In this document: positions 1 to 9,928 of the stretch, piece by piece | Numbering within the stretch: the stretch's first letter is position 1 | How the letters are laid out: every line of letters starts with the position of its first letter | Origin: Reyranella sp. | GTDB lineage: Bacteria; Pseudomonadota; Alphaproteobacteria; Reyranellales; Reyranellaceae | Length of the DNA: 16,969 nucleotides | Direction of reading: 5' to 3' | NCBI GenBank assembly: GCA_021732965.1 | Contig: JAKFVZ010000274.1 | Location: forward strand, 1-16,969 | The notes under the pieces: generated by a model | Databases searched by the model: none | Seen by the model: the letters and a program-made list of their open reading frames with translations, nothing else | What the model was told of the DNA's origin: nothing | Position numbers and translations under genes: made by a program

Positions 1-815
1 GGGTGAAGGAGAGGGGACGTCCCGACAGTTCGACCAGCCGGCGCAGCATGGCGAACTCGGTGGCGCCTTCGGCCGTTGTGTCCTGGAAGTCGTCGAGGAG
101 CTGGATGACGCCCTTGCCGGCCCGGCGCATGCCGCGCGCGATCGCCGCCAGCTCTTCCTCGCCCGCGGTGATGGTCGGCGTCAGGGCGCCGTCGGGCGTG
201 CGATGGAACAGCGAGCGCGAGGTCGAGAAGCCCAGCGCGCCGGCGTCGAGCCCTTCCTCCACCAGCCTGGCCATTTCCGCCATGTCCGCCGCCGTCGCAG
301 GCTCGCGGTCGACGCCGCGGCGGCCCATCACGAAGACGCGCAGCGGGGCATGCGGCACCTGCGTCGCGAAGTCGATGTCGCACTGCCGCTTCGACAACGC
401 CTCGAGATAGTCGGGAAAGCTTTGCCAGTTCCACGGCACGCCCTCGCGCATGACCAGCTCGGGAATGTCCTCGACGCCTTCCATGACGTTCATCAGCGTG
501 TCGCGATCCTGCGGCCGGCAGGGCGCGAAGCCGACGCCGCAATTGCCCATCAGCACCGTCGTCACGCCATGGCCCGACGAGGGCGAGAAGCGGTCGTCCC
601 AGGTCACCTGTCCGTCGTAGTGCGTGTGGATGTCGACGAAGCCCGGCGTTACCGTCAGTCCCCGGGCATCGATCTCCTCGCGGCCGCTGCCGTCGATGCG
701 ACCGACCGCGGCGATGCGACCAGCCTGCACCGCGACGTCGGCGTCGCGCGGTTCGCTGCCCGTGCCGTCGATCACGGTACCGTTGCGGACGATCAGATCG
801 TATGAGGCGGCCATG
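1..815 (-). CDS. N-acyl-D-amino-acid deacylase / D-aminoacylase family amidohydrolase (3' part outside window)
   Basis: A metal-dependent amidohydrolase expected to hydrolyse N-acyl-D-amino acids or related amides in the cytoplasm. Only the first 271 codons are present, because the frame runs off the window at base 1; family members are usually about 480-580 aa. The N-terminus has the typical small beta-domain opening (DLIVRNGTVIDGTG, residues 6-19), the metal-binding HxH at H63/H65 (VDIHTHYDGQ), and a GNCGVGFAPC segment whose Cys92 matches the cysteine zinc ligand of D-aminoacylases. The ATG at 815 is preceded by GGAGG five bases upstream (minus strand). It is divergent from the polyketide synthase gene, with 108 bp between them. 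Family assignment is firm; the substrate cannot be read from the sequence, and a dihydroorotase/hydantoinase-like role is less likely given the NCG motif. Confidence 0.9.
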
Positions 816-923
816 GCGTCCTCCGGCGTGGCGTCAGGCGGGATTTCGTCCTTCGCTGCCTAGCACCGATCCGCCGTCAGGAAAACGTGACTTTGAACTT
901 CGGCGCGGCCGGGGTGTTATGCG
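816..923. promoter_or_regulatory. Divergent intergenic region between amidohydrolase and type III PKS
   Basis: These 108 bp separate two divergently transcribed genes and must hold the promoter of at least the amidohydrolase and probably of the PKS operon. The only element I can point to is the Shine-Dalgarno GGAGG for the minus-strand gene (complement of about 821-825). I see no convincing sigma-70 boxes or strong inverted repeat. Confidence 0.4.
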
Positions 924-1997
924 GTGAAGGATCATCCATTGCCTCCTGACGTCGCCCTGCTGTCCGTCGCCCACGCGTTGCCGCCGCATCGTCTCCTGCA
1001 GACCGAGGCGGCCGAGGCAGCGCGCGGAATCTTTGCGCACCGCTACGCCGCCTTCGAGCGGATGGCGCCGGTCTTCACCACGTCGGGCATCGAAGCACGA
1101 CACACGGTGATGCCGCTCGACTGGTACCTGTCGACATTGGGTTGGCCGGAGCGCAACGCGGCCTATCTCGAGGGCGCCCACGAGCTGTTCGTCGAGGCCG
1201 CGACTCGCGCGCTTGCGGCGGCGGGATGCGCCGCGTCCGATGTCGACACGATCGTCACGATCTCCTCGACCGGTGTCGCCACGCCCAGTCTCGAAGCACG
1301 CGCGGCGCGCCGCATGGGGTTCCGCCCCGATGTCGAGCGCGTGCCGGTGTTCGGTCTTGGATGCGCGGGCGGCGTCTCGGGGCTGGCGCTCGCCGGCCGC
1401 CTGGCGTCCGCGCGGCCCGGCGCGACCGTCCTGTTCGTGGCGATCGAGATCTGTACGGCGGCGTTCCGCATGGATCAGCTGACGCCGGCCAACATGGTCG
1501 CAACCGCCCTCTTCGGCGACGGCGCTGCGGCCTGCGTGGTGCGTGCCGGCGCGGGCGAAGAAGGTATCGCGCGCATCGAAGGTGCGGGCGAGCATCTGTG
1601 GCCGGACACGCTCGACATCATGGGCTGGAAGGTCGACCCGACCGGGCTGGGCGTCGTGTTCGACCGCTCGATCCCGCCCTTCGCCGAGCAGCAGGTCGGG
1701 CCGGCGGTCGATGGCATCCTGTCCCGTCTCGGCGTGGCGCGCGCCTCGGTCGATCGCTTCGCCTGCCATCCGGGGGGCGCCAAGGTGATCACGGCGCTGG
1801 AGGCCACGCTGCGGCTCGCGGCGGGGGTGCTCGATCACGAACGTGAGGTGCTGCGCCAGTATGGAAACATGTCGGCCCCCACCGTGCTCTTCGTCCTGGA
1901 GCGGCTCGTGGCCGCCGGGCTTCCGAGCCGCACGGTGCTGACGGCGCTGGGCCCCGGCTTCACCTGCAGTTGCCTGTCCCTGGTTCGCGCCGCGTGA
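924..1997 (+). CDS. Type III polyketide synthase (chalcone/stilbene synthase family)
   Basis: A homodimeric ketosynthase that loads an acyl-CoA starter, extends it with malonyl-CoA and cyclises the chain to a pyrone or resorcinol. At 357 aa it has normal bacterial length. The full catalytic triad is visible: Cys147 in GLGCAGG, His282 in ACHPGGAKV and Asn315 in YGNMSAPT. The family's C-terminal glycine-rich loop is GPGFT (344-348). The start is taken as GTG 924; an ATG at 919 stops after two codons, TTG 939 is the next in-frame option, and no strong Shine-Dalgarno sequence is seen, so the start is the least certain part. The membrane methyltransferase begins 11 nt downstream, which fits alkylpyrone or alkylresorcinol synthesis as in Bacillus bpsA-bpsB or Streptomyces srsA-srsB. 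Chain length and product cannot be predicted from this alone. Confidence 0.93.
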   Translation: MKDHPLPPDVALLSVAHALPPHRLLQTEAAEAARGIFAHRYAAFERMAPVFTTSGIEARHTVMPLDWYLSTLGWPERNAAYLEGAHELFVEAATRALAAAGCAASDVDTIVTISSTGVATPSLEARAARRMGFRPDVERVPVFGLGCAGGVSGLALAGRLASARPGATVLFVAIEICTAAFRMDQLTPANMVATALFGDGAAACVVRAGAGEEGIARIEGAGEHLWPDTLDIMGWKVDPTGLGVVFDRSIPPFAEQQVGPAVDGILSRLGVARASVDRFACHPGGAKVITALEATLRLAAGVLDHEREVLRQYGNMSAPTVLFVLERLVAAGLPSRTVLTALGPGFTCSCLSLVRAA

Positions 1998-2007
1998 GTG
2001 CGAGGCG

Positions 2008-2511
2008 ATGAGCTGGGCGGCCGTCATCCTGGCACTGGTCACGGCGCAGCGTCTGGGTGAACTCGTGCTGGCGCGCCGCAATACCAAGCGGCTGCTGGCC
2101 TGCGGCGGGCGCGAGGTCGGAGCGGCGCACTATCCGCTGATCGTGGCCATGCATGCGGCGTGGCTGCTGGGCCTCTGGTACTTCGCCGTCCTTCGCGCGC
2201 CCGCCGGGCAGCACGTGAACCTCGCGTGGCTTGGCGTCTTCGTCGTCCTGCAACTGGGGAGAGTCTGGGTGATCGCTTCGCTGGGCGGCCGCTGGACCAC
2301 GCGCATCGTCGTCCTGCCGGGCGAACCCCTGGTGAGGCGTGGCCCCTATCGCTTCGTCTCGCACCCGAACTACTGGGTGGTGGCAGGCGAGATCCTCGTC
2401 CTGCCTCTTGCCTTCGGCCTAGCGCCCTTCGGTCTCGTCTTCACGGTTCTCAACGCGGCGATGATGTGGATCCGCATCCGGGCCGAGGCGGCGGCCCTCG
2501 CGCCTCAGTAG
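2008..2511 (+). CDS. Isoprenylcysteine carboxyl methyltransferase (ICMT)-family membrane protein, probable polyketide O-methyltransferase
   Basis: A 167-aa integral membrane protein with hydrophobic segments at about 1-20, 42-62, 72-91 and 124-152. The ICMT core is seen as GPYRFVSHPNY (112-122) followed by LNA (148-150) and RIRAEAAAL (156-164), the SAM-binding end of the fold. Two positions differ from the usual ICMT pattern: the RHPxY arginine is Ser118 and the second acid of the C-terminal EE pair is Ala161. It follows the type III PKS by 10 nt, the arrangement in which BpsB/SrsB-type enzymes methylate the polyketide product, so alkylpyrone or alkylresorcinol O-methylation is the best inference. 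Protein prenylcysteine methylation is very unlikely in a bacterium. The gene ends tail to tail with the glutaminase gene, overlapping by 7 bp. Confidence 0.85.
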   Translation: MSWAAVILALVTAQRLGELVLARRNTKRLLACGGREVGAAHYPLIVAMHAAWLLGLWYFAVLRAPAGQHVNLAWLGVFVVLQLGRVWVIASLGGRWTTRIVVLPGEPLVRRGPYRFVSHPNYWVVAGEILVLPLAFGLAPFGLVFTVLNAAMMWIRIRAEAAALAPQ

Positions 2512-4340
2512 GAGGCCAGCACCTCGATCTTGTTGTTGGCGACGATCAGGCGCTTGGCGAGCAGGCGGGCGAGGTTGGCCATGATCCTCTCGCCGGCGCG
2601 GGGATGGCTGGCGCGGAAGCGGGCAAAGGCGTCGAGCGCCAGTTCGAGGCAGGTCACCCTTGTATCGGCCCAGACATCCGCCGATCGTGCCGTCTCGAGC
2701 AGGGCCATCTCGCCGACCGCCATGCCCGCGGACAGGGTGGCGAGGCGCACGCCGCTCTGCAGCCGGACGCTGACGATGCCGCTGGCCACGAACATCAGCG
2801 ACGCGGCGGGTTCGCCGGCCGAGATCAGCCGCTCGCCCGTCCGATAGTCCCGCTCGACCAGCAGTTCCGCGAGCGCCGCCATCTCCGCGGCGTCCAGTCC
2901 TCTCAGCAGTTCCTGTTCGGAAAGATCGGCCGCTTGCTCGAGTTCGAGATCGCCGGTCTCGCTGTGGATGATGCGGTCTTCGGCCCATTCGATGGCTTCG
3001 TCGAGGAGTCCGATGCTGCGCACGCCGGGCCGGTCGGGCAGCCATTCGGAGAGCGACTGCTCGATCGGCGTTCCGCGAGGAATGCCGCTGAACACCACCT
3101 CGACATTCCCCTGCGCGAGATCGTCGAGGACGTCGGCCAGCAGCCGCAGCGACGCCTCGCTGACGGACGGCACACGGCGGAAATCCACGATGAGATAGCG
3201 TAGGCCCGAGCGAAGGGTGCGGATGCGCCGCGAGAGATACTCGATGTTGCCGAAGCTGAGCGCGCCGGTCAGTTCGAGAATCGCGCCGTCGCCGTGATGC
3301 GCTTCCAGGATGGCCTGCTCGCGCGGCGGCCGGCTGCGGCGCGACGAAACGCTGCCCACGTCGTAGCTGGCGGCGATGCAGGTCCGCACGTCGCCGACGC
3401 GGTTGAGCATGTGCAGTCCGAAATGCGTCGACAGCGCCTCGCAGGTCCGCAGGCCGCGGATGCTGTTGCCCTGGTCGTCGATCAGGGGCGAGTAGGTGCC
3501 GAGGCCGAGCTGCGAGGGCAGGGACGCCACGATGCCGCCGCCCACGCCGCTCTTGGCTGGGATGCCGACGCGATAAACCCAGCGGCCGGCCGAATCGTAC
3601 ATGCCCGAGCTGGTCATGACCGAGAGCGTCCGCGCCACGGCGTAGGATGAGACGACCTGCTCGCCGGTCAATGGATTGCGGCCCTTGTGCGCGAGCGTCG
3701 CCGCCATGACGGACAGGTCCCGCGCCGAGACGCGCAGGGCGCACTGGCGGAAATAGACGTCGAGAACCTGGTCGACATCGCCCTGGAGGACGCCGTGGTT
3801 GCGCAGGAGATAGGCGATGGCCCGGTTGCGGTCGCCGGATTCGCGCTCGGATCGGAAGGTGGGCTCGTCGACCTCCAGCCGGCGTCCTGCAAAGCGGCTC
3901 AGCGCCTGCAGCAGCCAGTCGAAGGCGCCATCCTGCTCGCGTTCGCAGATCAGGCCGGTGCAGGCGATCGCGCCGGCATTGACCATCGGATTGAAGGGCC
4001 GGTTGTCCGAGCCCAGCCGGATGGAATTGAAGGCGTCGCCGCTTGGCTCGACGCCCACGATCGATTCGACGCGCTCGGCGCCGACCGTTTCCAGCGCGAG
4101 GGCGAACACGAAGGCCTTGGAGATCGACTGGATCGTGAACTCGACCGTGCTGTCACCGATCTCGTAAACGTAGCCGTCGACCGTGGTGACGGCGATGCCG
4201 AAGTGAGCCGGATTGGCGAGCGCGAGCTCGGGAATGTACGAGGCGATCTCGCCGCCCTGGTCTCTGGAGAACTCCGCATGGCAGCGCGCCAGGAAGCGGG
4301 CGAGGGGGAGCTCGGCGACTGAAGCGTTCGGCTGGTCCAT
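2505..4340 (-). CDS. glsA: Glutaminase A fused to STAS and cyclic-nucleotide-binding domains
   Basis: Hydrolyses L-glutamine to glutamate and ammonia in the cytoplasm. Of 611 aa, residues about 10-330 are a complete serine-dependent glutaminase: the SxxK catalytic pair is S72/K75 in QSISKAF, and NPMVNAGAI (117-125), YFRQCALRV (196-204), SGMYDSAGRW (245-254) and PAKSGVGGGI (261-270) are all family hallmarks. Single-domain enzymes are about 310 aa, so the other half is extra. About 350-455 is a STAS domain (ILELTGAL, then YLIVDFRRV) and about 475-605 a CRP-like cNMP-binding domain with a phosphate-binding cassette (GEMALLETARSA, 543-554, including Arg552). In the STAS domain, Glu395 occupies the position of the SpoIIAA phospho-serine. 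The ATG at 4340 lies 3 nt after the kinase stop and is served by a GAGG inside the last kinase codons (complement of 4349-4352). Enzymatic identity is firm; control by cAMP or cGMP is inference. Confidence 0.93.
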   Translation of the reverse strand: MDQPNASVAELPLARFLARCHAEFSRDQGGEIASYIPELALANPAHFGIAVTTVDGYVYEIGDSTVEFTIQSISKAFVFALALETVGAERVESIVGVEPSGDAFNSIRLGSDNRPFNPMVNAGAIACTGLICEREQDGAFDWLLQALSRFAGRRLEVDEPTFRSERESGDRNRAIAYLLRNHGVLQGDVDQVLDVYFRQCALRVSARDLSVMAATLAHKGRNPLTGEQVVSSYAVARTLSVMTSSGMYDSAGRWVYRVGIPAKSGVGGGIVASLPSQLGLGTYSPLIDDQGNSIRGLRTCEALSTHFGLHMLNRVGDVRTCIAASYDVGSVSSRRSRPPREQAILEAHHGDGAILELTGALSFGNIEYLSRRIRTLRSGLRYLIVDFRRVPSVSEASLRLLADVLDDLAQGNVEVVFSGIPRGTPIEQSLSEWLPDRPGVRSIGLLDEAIEWAEDRIIHSETGDLELEQAADLSEQELLRGLDAAEMAALAELLVERDYRTGERLISAGEPAASLMFVASGIVSVRLQSGVRLATLSAGMAVGEMALLETARSADVWADTRVTCLELALDAFARFRASHPRAGERIMANLARLLAKRLIVANNKIEVLASY

Positions 4341-4343
4341 TGT

Positions 4344-7334
<2,991 letters not shown>

Positions 7335-7393
7335 GGCCGGACAGTCATCGATTCGCGACCGTCCTGCAAGCGCGGCGCCCGGCCGGCAACCCG

Positions 7394-8251
7394 TCAGATC
7401 ACGCGCTGCGTTCGGGCGAAGGCGATGTAGAGGTCGTGGGCGCGGGCGGCGATCGGGCCGGGCTGCAGGTCGCGGCTCTCGTAGCGGCTGACCGGCTGGA
7501 CCTTGCCGGCATTGCCGGTGGTGAAGATCTCGTCGGCATCGTCGAGTTCGGCCGGGGTAATGGTGCGTTCCTCGACCGTGATGCCGGCCGAGCGCAGCAG
7601 CTTCACCGTGCGCAGCCGCGTGATACCGGCCAGGAAGCTTCCGTTCGGCACCGGCGTCGCGACCACGCCGTTGCGGGCGAGGAAGATGTTGGAGCTGCAG
7701 GTCTCCGCCACGTTGCCCAGCGGGTCCAACACGACACCGTTGTTGAAGCCGCGCTTCAGCATCTCCGCGACGCCGCGCGAGGAATTGGGATAGAGGCAGC
7801 TCGCCTTGGCGTCGGTCGGCGCGGTCTCGGGTGCGGGCCGGCGGATCGAGCGGCAGAGGCCGAGGGTGAGAGGCGTGCCGGCGCGCATCGGCGAGACATA
7901 GGTGCAGAGCAGGAACTGCGCGGAGTCGGGGTCGACCGAGATCGGCCCGGCGCCGCCCTTGCCGGCCCAAAACATCGGCCGGACGTAGAGTTCGGCCTTG
8001 GGGCCGAAGCGGCGGACGCTCTCGTGCATCAGCTTCAGGATCTCTTCCGGCGTCTGGCTCGGGTTCAGGCCGATCGCCCGCGCCGATCGCACGACGCGTT
8101 CCGCATGGAGGTCGAGGTCGGGGCCGCAGCCCTCGAAGGCGCGCCCGCCGTCGAATACCATGGAGCCCAGCCAGAAGGCGTGGTCGCGCGGGCCCAGGAT
8201 TGCCGGGTTGCCCTCGTGCCACGTGCCGTTCCAGTAGGTGAGCGTGTCCAT
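7394..8251 (-). CDS. Class IV PLP-dependent aminotransferase, branched-chain amino acid type
   Basis: A 285-aa fold-type IV aminotransferase that probably interconverts branched-chain amino acids and their 2-oxo acids with glutamate/2-oxoglutarate. Seen: the N-terminal LGSMVFDGGRAFEG segment (28-41); the PLP Schiff-base lysine K149 in TDAKASCLYPN; and LDPLGNVAETCSSNIF (175-190), in which Glu183 is the glutamate that contacts the PLP pyridine nitrogen. The length is slightly short of E. coli IlvE (about 309 aa) but normal for this subgroup. The start at 8251 has a good GAGGG about 6 nt upstream. The sequence around K149 (PTDAK rather than the more usual ATKAGG-type context) leaves room for a D-amino acid or other class IV specificity. 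The kinase gene starts 59 nt downstream on the same strand, so they may be co-transcribed. Confidence 0.82.
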   Translation of the reverse strand: MDTLTYWNGTWHEGNPAILGPRDHAFWLGSMVFDGGRAFEGCGPDLDLHAERVVRSARAIGLNPSQTPEEILKLMHESVRRFGPKAELYVRPMFWAGKGGAGPISVDPDSAQFLLCTYVSPMRAGTPLTLGLCRSIRRPAPETAPTDAKASCLYPNSSRGVAEMLKRGFNNGVVLDPLGNVAETCSSNIFLARNGVVATPVPNGSFLAGITRLRTVKLLRSAGITVEERTITPAELDDADEIFTTGNAGKVQPVSRYESRDLQPGPIAARAHDLYIAFARTQRVI

Positions 8252-8293
8252 TTTTCCCTCGTCCGTCCTCGAAGCGGGCGGACATAGCAGACG
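8252..8293. promoter_or_regulatory. Short divergent promoter region, aminotransferase / EamA transporter
   Basis: Only 42 bp separate the divergent aminotransferase and transporter starts, so at least one promoter must extend into the opposing coding region. The minus-strand Shine-Dalgarno (GAGGG, complement of about 8257-8261) is the only clear element; the transporter has no strong one. Confidence 0.35.
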
Positions 8294-9175
8294 ATGAGCG
8301 GCACGGCCAACCTTGCCCCCACGCTCCTGGCGCTGGGTGCGGCATTCTGCTTCGCCCTGGCGCTGATCCTGACCCAGTTCGGGCTACGGACCATGCCGTC
8401 CTGGCGCTCGCCCCTCTATTCCATCGGCGGGGCGCTGGTGGTGGCCTGGCTGGCCGCTTTCGTGTTCGTCGACTGGAGCACCTTCAATCTCGATGCGGCG
8501 CTGATCTTCGCAGGCGTCGGCTGCATCTTCCCCGTCGTGGTCTCGATCCTCTCGGTGCGCTCGAACGAGCGGCTGGGGCCGGCGGTCGCGGGCGCGGTCG
8601 GCAACGTGACACCGATCTTCGCCGTGCTGGGCGCGGTGCTGTTCCTGGGCGAACATCTCGGCCTGTTGCAACTGGCCGGCCTCGCCATGGTGGTGGGGGG
8701 CGTGGCTCTGCTGGCGCTGCGCGGCGGCACCGGCGGGCGTCACTGGTCGGTCTGGGTACTCGGCTTGCCGCTCGCTGCGGCCCTGGTGCGCGGGGCGATA
8801 CAGCCCGCAATCAAGATGGGACTGACCTTGTGGCCCGAGCCTCTGGCCGCCGCGGCGATCGGCTACGCTCTGTCGACGGTGGTGATCGTCTCGCTTGTCG
8901 GTCGCCGCGCGCTGAGGGAAGGGCCGGCGATGCGCAGCGGCGTGCTGTGGTTCCTGGGTGTCGGCTTCGCCAATGGCAGCGCGACCTTCCTTCTCTATGC
9001 GGCGCTCGGGCTGGGCTCGATCACGGTCGTCGCGCCGCTGGTCGCGCTCTTTCCGCTCATCGGTGTGGTGCTGAGCTGGATATTCCTGCGCGGCGAACAG
9101 CTCCACGCGATCGGACTGCTTGGAATCATGGTGAGTGTCGCCGGCGTGATCCTTTTGCTTCTCGGCGGAACCTGA
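8294..9175 (+). CDS. EamA/DMT-family transporter
   Basis: A 293-aa inner-membrane protein of the drug/metabolite transporter superfamily, which typically exports amino acids, nucleosides or other metabolites. It has about ten hydrophobic helices arranged as two repeated EamA halves, with the second half starting near residue 155. Each half ends in a similar helix pattern: GAVLFLGEHLGLLQLAGLAMVVGGV in the first half, positions 113-137, is mirrored by WIFLRGEQLHAIGLLGIMVSVAGV in the second half, positions 262-285. The length is normal for a complete transporter. The ATG at 8294 is chosen by family length; upstream Shine-Dalgarno pairing is weak. It is divergent from the aminotransferase, which might hint at amino acid export, but substrate assignment in this family from context is unreliable. 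Confidence 0.88.
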   Translation: MSGTANLAPTLLALGAAFCFALALILTQFGLRTMPSWRSPLYSIGGALVVAWLAAFVFVDWSTFNLDAALIFAGVGCIFPVVVSILSVRSNERLGPAVAGAVGNVTPIFAVLGAVLFLGEHLGLLQLAGLAMVVGGVALLALRGGTGGRHWSVWVLGLPLAAALVRGAIQPAIKMGLTLWPEPLAAAAIGYALSTVVIVSLVGRRALREGPAMRSGVLWFLGVGFANGSATFLLYAALGLGSITVVAPLVALFPLIGVVLSWIFLRGEQLHAIGLLGIMVSVAGVILLLLGGT

Positions 9176-9265
9176 CGCGGTGACGAAAAAGCGGCCGAAT
9201 GCGCGCCGGAATTCCCCGAGTGTAAAGGCAACGTCGCAACGGCCGGCTGCGTAATGTCAACCGTG

Positions 9266-9283
9266 GCGCGGACGATGCCGCGC
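9266..9283 (+). repeat. Small inverted repeat (hairpin) in the leader of the YXWGXW gene
   Basis: GCGCGG and CCGCGC form a perfect 6-bp stem around a 6-nt loop, ending 5 nt before the Shine-Dalgarno GGAGG (9289-9293). It could stabilise the leader or modulate ribosome access, but short GC hairpins like this are common by chance at this base composition. Confidence 0.3.
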
Positions 9284-9299
9284 GGAACGGAGGCAGAAA

Positions 9300-9761
9300 A
9301 TGTCGAAGCGAATTGCTCTCACGACTCTCGCCGCGGCTGCGACGCTCGCCACCGCGACAGTGGCGATGGCTCCCTTTCAGCCCGCCAACGCCCAGGTGAC
9401 CATCACCTTCGGCTCGGCACCGCCGCCGCCGCCCTACGAGGCCGTACCGGCGCCGCGTCCCGGTTACGTGTGGGCGCCCGGCGCCTACAGGCTGGTGAAC
9501 GACCAGTATGTCTGGACGCCCGGTACCTGGCAGCAAGCCCGCCCCGGATATCGCTACGTTCCCGATCGCTGGGAGCGCTACTCCGATAACGGCCGCGAGC
9601 GCTGGCGCTATCAGGCCAGCCGCTGGGACAGGGACGGCGACGGTATCCCCGACCGAGTCGACCGCCACGACAACCGCCCCAACCAGGCCTGGGGCGACAA
9701 GGATCGCGACGGCATCCCGAACGCCGTCGACCCGATCAACAACAAGCGCCGCCATCAGTAG
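9300..9761 (+). CDS. Secreted YXWGXW-repeat protein with calcium-loop-like repeats
   Basis: A 153-aa exported protein of unknown function. A signal peptide (SKR, hydrophobic stretch 5-24, cleavage predicted after ANA at residue 31) is followed by a proline-rich stretch (41-53) and three units of the YXWGXW type: GYVWAPGAYRL (55-65), QYVWTPGTWQQ (69-79) and YRYVPDRWERY (84-94). The C-terminal part carries two Asp-rich loops, DRDGDGIPDRVD (110-121) and DKDRDGIPNAVD (133-144), resembling thrombospondin type 3 or EF-hand-like calcium-binding repeats. GGAGG at 9289-9293, 6 nt upstream, supports the ATG. It stands alone: a 124-bp gap before it and a terminator after it make it a likely monocistronic unit. 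Periplasmic or surface location and calcium binding are inferences from the motifs. Confidence 0.82.
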   Translation: MSKRIALTTLAAAATLATATVAMAPFQPANAQVTITFGSAPPPPPYEAVPAPRPGYVWAPGAYRLVNDQYVWTPGTWQQARPGYRYVPDRWERYSDNGRERWRYQASRWDRDGDGIPDRVDRHDNRPNQAWGDKDRDGIPNAVDPINNKRRHQ

Positions 9762-9779
9762 GTGGTCGTGAATCGACGG

Positions 9780-9806
9780 AAACGGGGCGCTTCGGCGCCC
9801 CGTTTT
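9780..9806 (+). terminator. Intrinsic (rho-independent) terminator
   Basis: A perfect 11-bp stem (AAACGGGGCGC, 9780-9790, with GCGCCCCGTTT, 9795-9805) closed by a stable TTCG tetraloop (9791-9794). The right arm ends in TTT and is followed by one more T, so the run is four T. It lies 18 nt after the stop of the YXWGXW gene and separates it from the downstream dehydratase gene. Confidence 0.87.
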
Positions 9807-9892
9807 CGGTTCTGGTCCTTGTCTGGGAAGGAAGCAGTTGCCGCAGGCTGGCGCCGTACTAAGGTCTTCCGAGGAATGTCGCGCGGGGGAAG

Positions 9893-9909
9893 GTTGCCCC
9901 GGGGGCGAC
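9893..9909. promoter_or_regulatory. Inverted repeat upstream of the dehydratase gene
   Basis: GTTGCCCC, one G, then GGGGCGAC form a near-perfect 17-bp inverted repeat (one T-G mismatch) ending 5 nt before the AGGAGG Shine-Dalgarno (9915-9920). It could be an operator for a sugar-acid-responsive repressor or an mRNA structure; no regulator gene is adjacent to support either reading. Confidence 0.3.
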
Positions 9910-9928
9910 GACCCAGGAGGAAACAACG

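Noticed and set aside
834..2087. 417-codon minus-strand frame across the type III PKS
   Set aside because: The plus strand has the complete PKS triad and normal length; the minus frame is a composition shadow.
7335..8345. Upstream in-frame extension of the histidine kinase to 8345, which would give a 1333-aa protein
   Set aside because: The extra 337 residues overlap the real aminotransferase gene in another frame and are Arg/Pro-rich without domain content; the kinase family's N-terminus begins near 7334.
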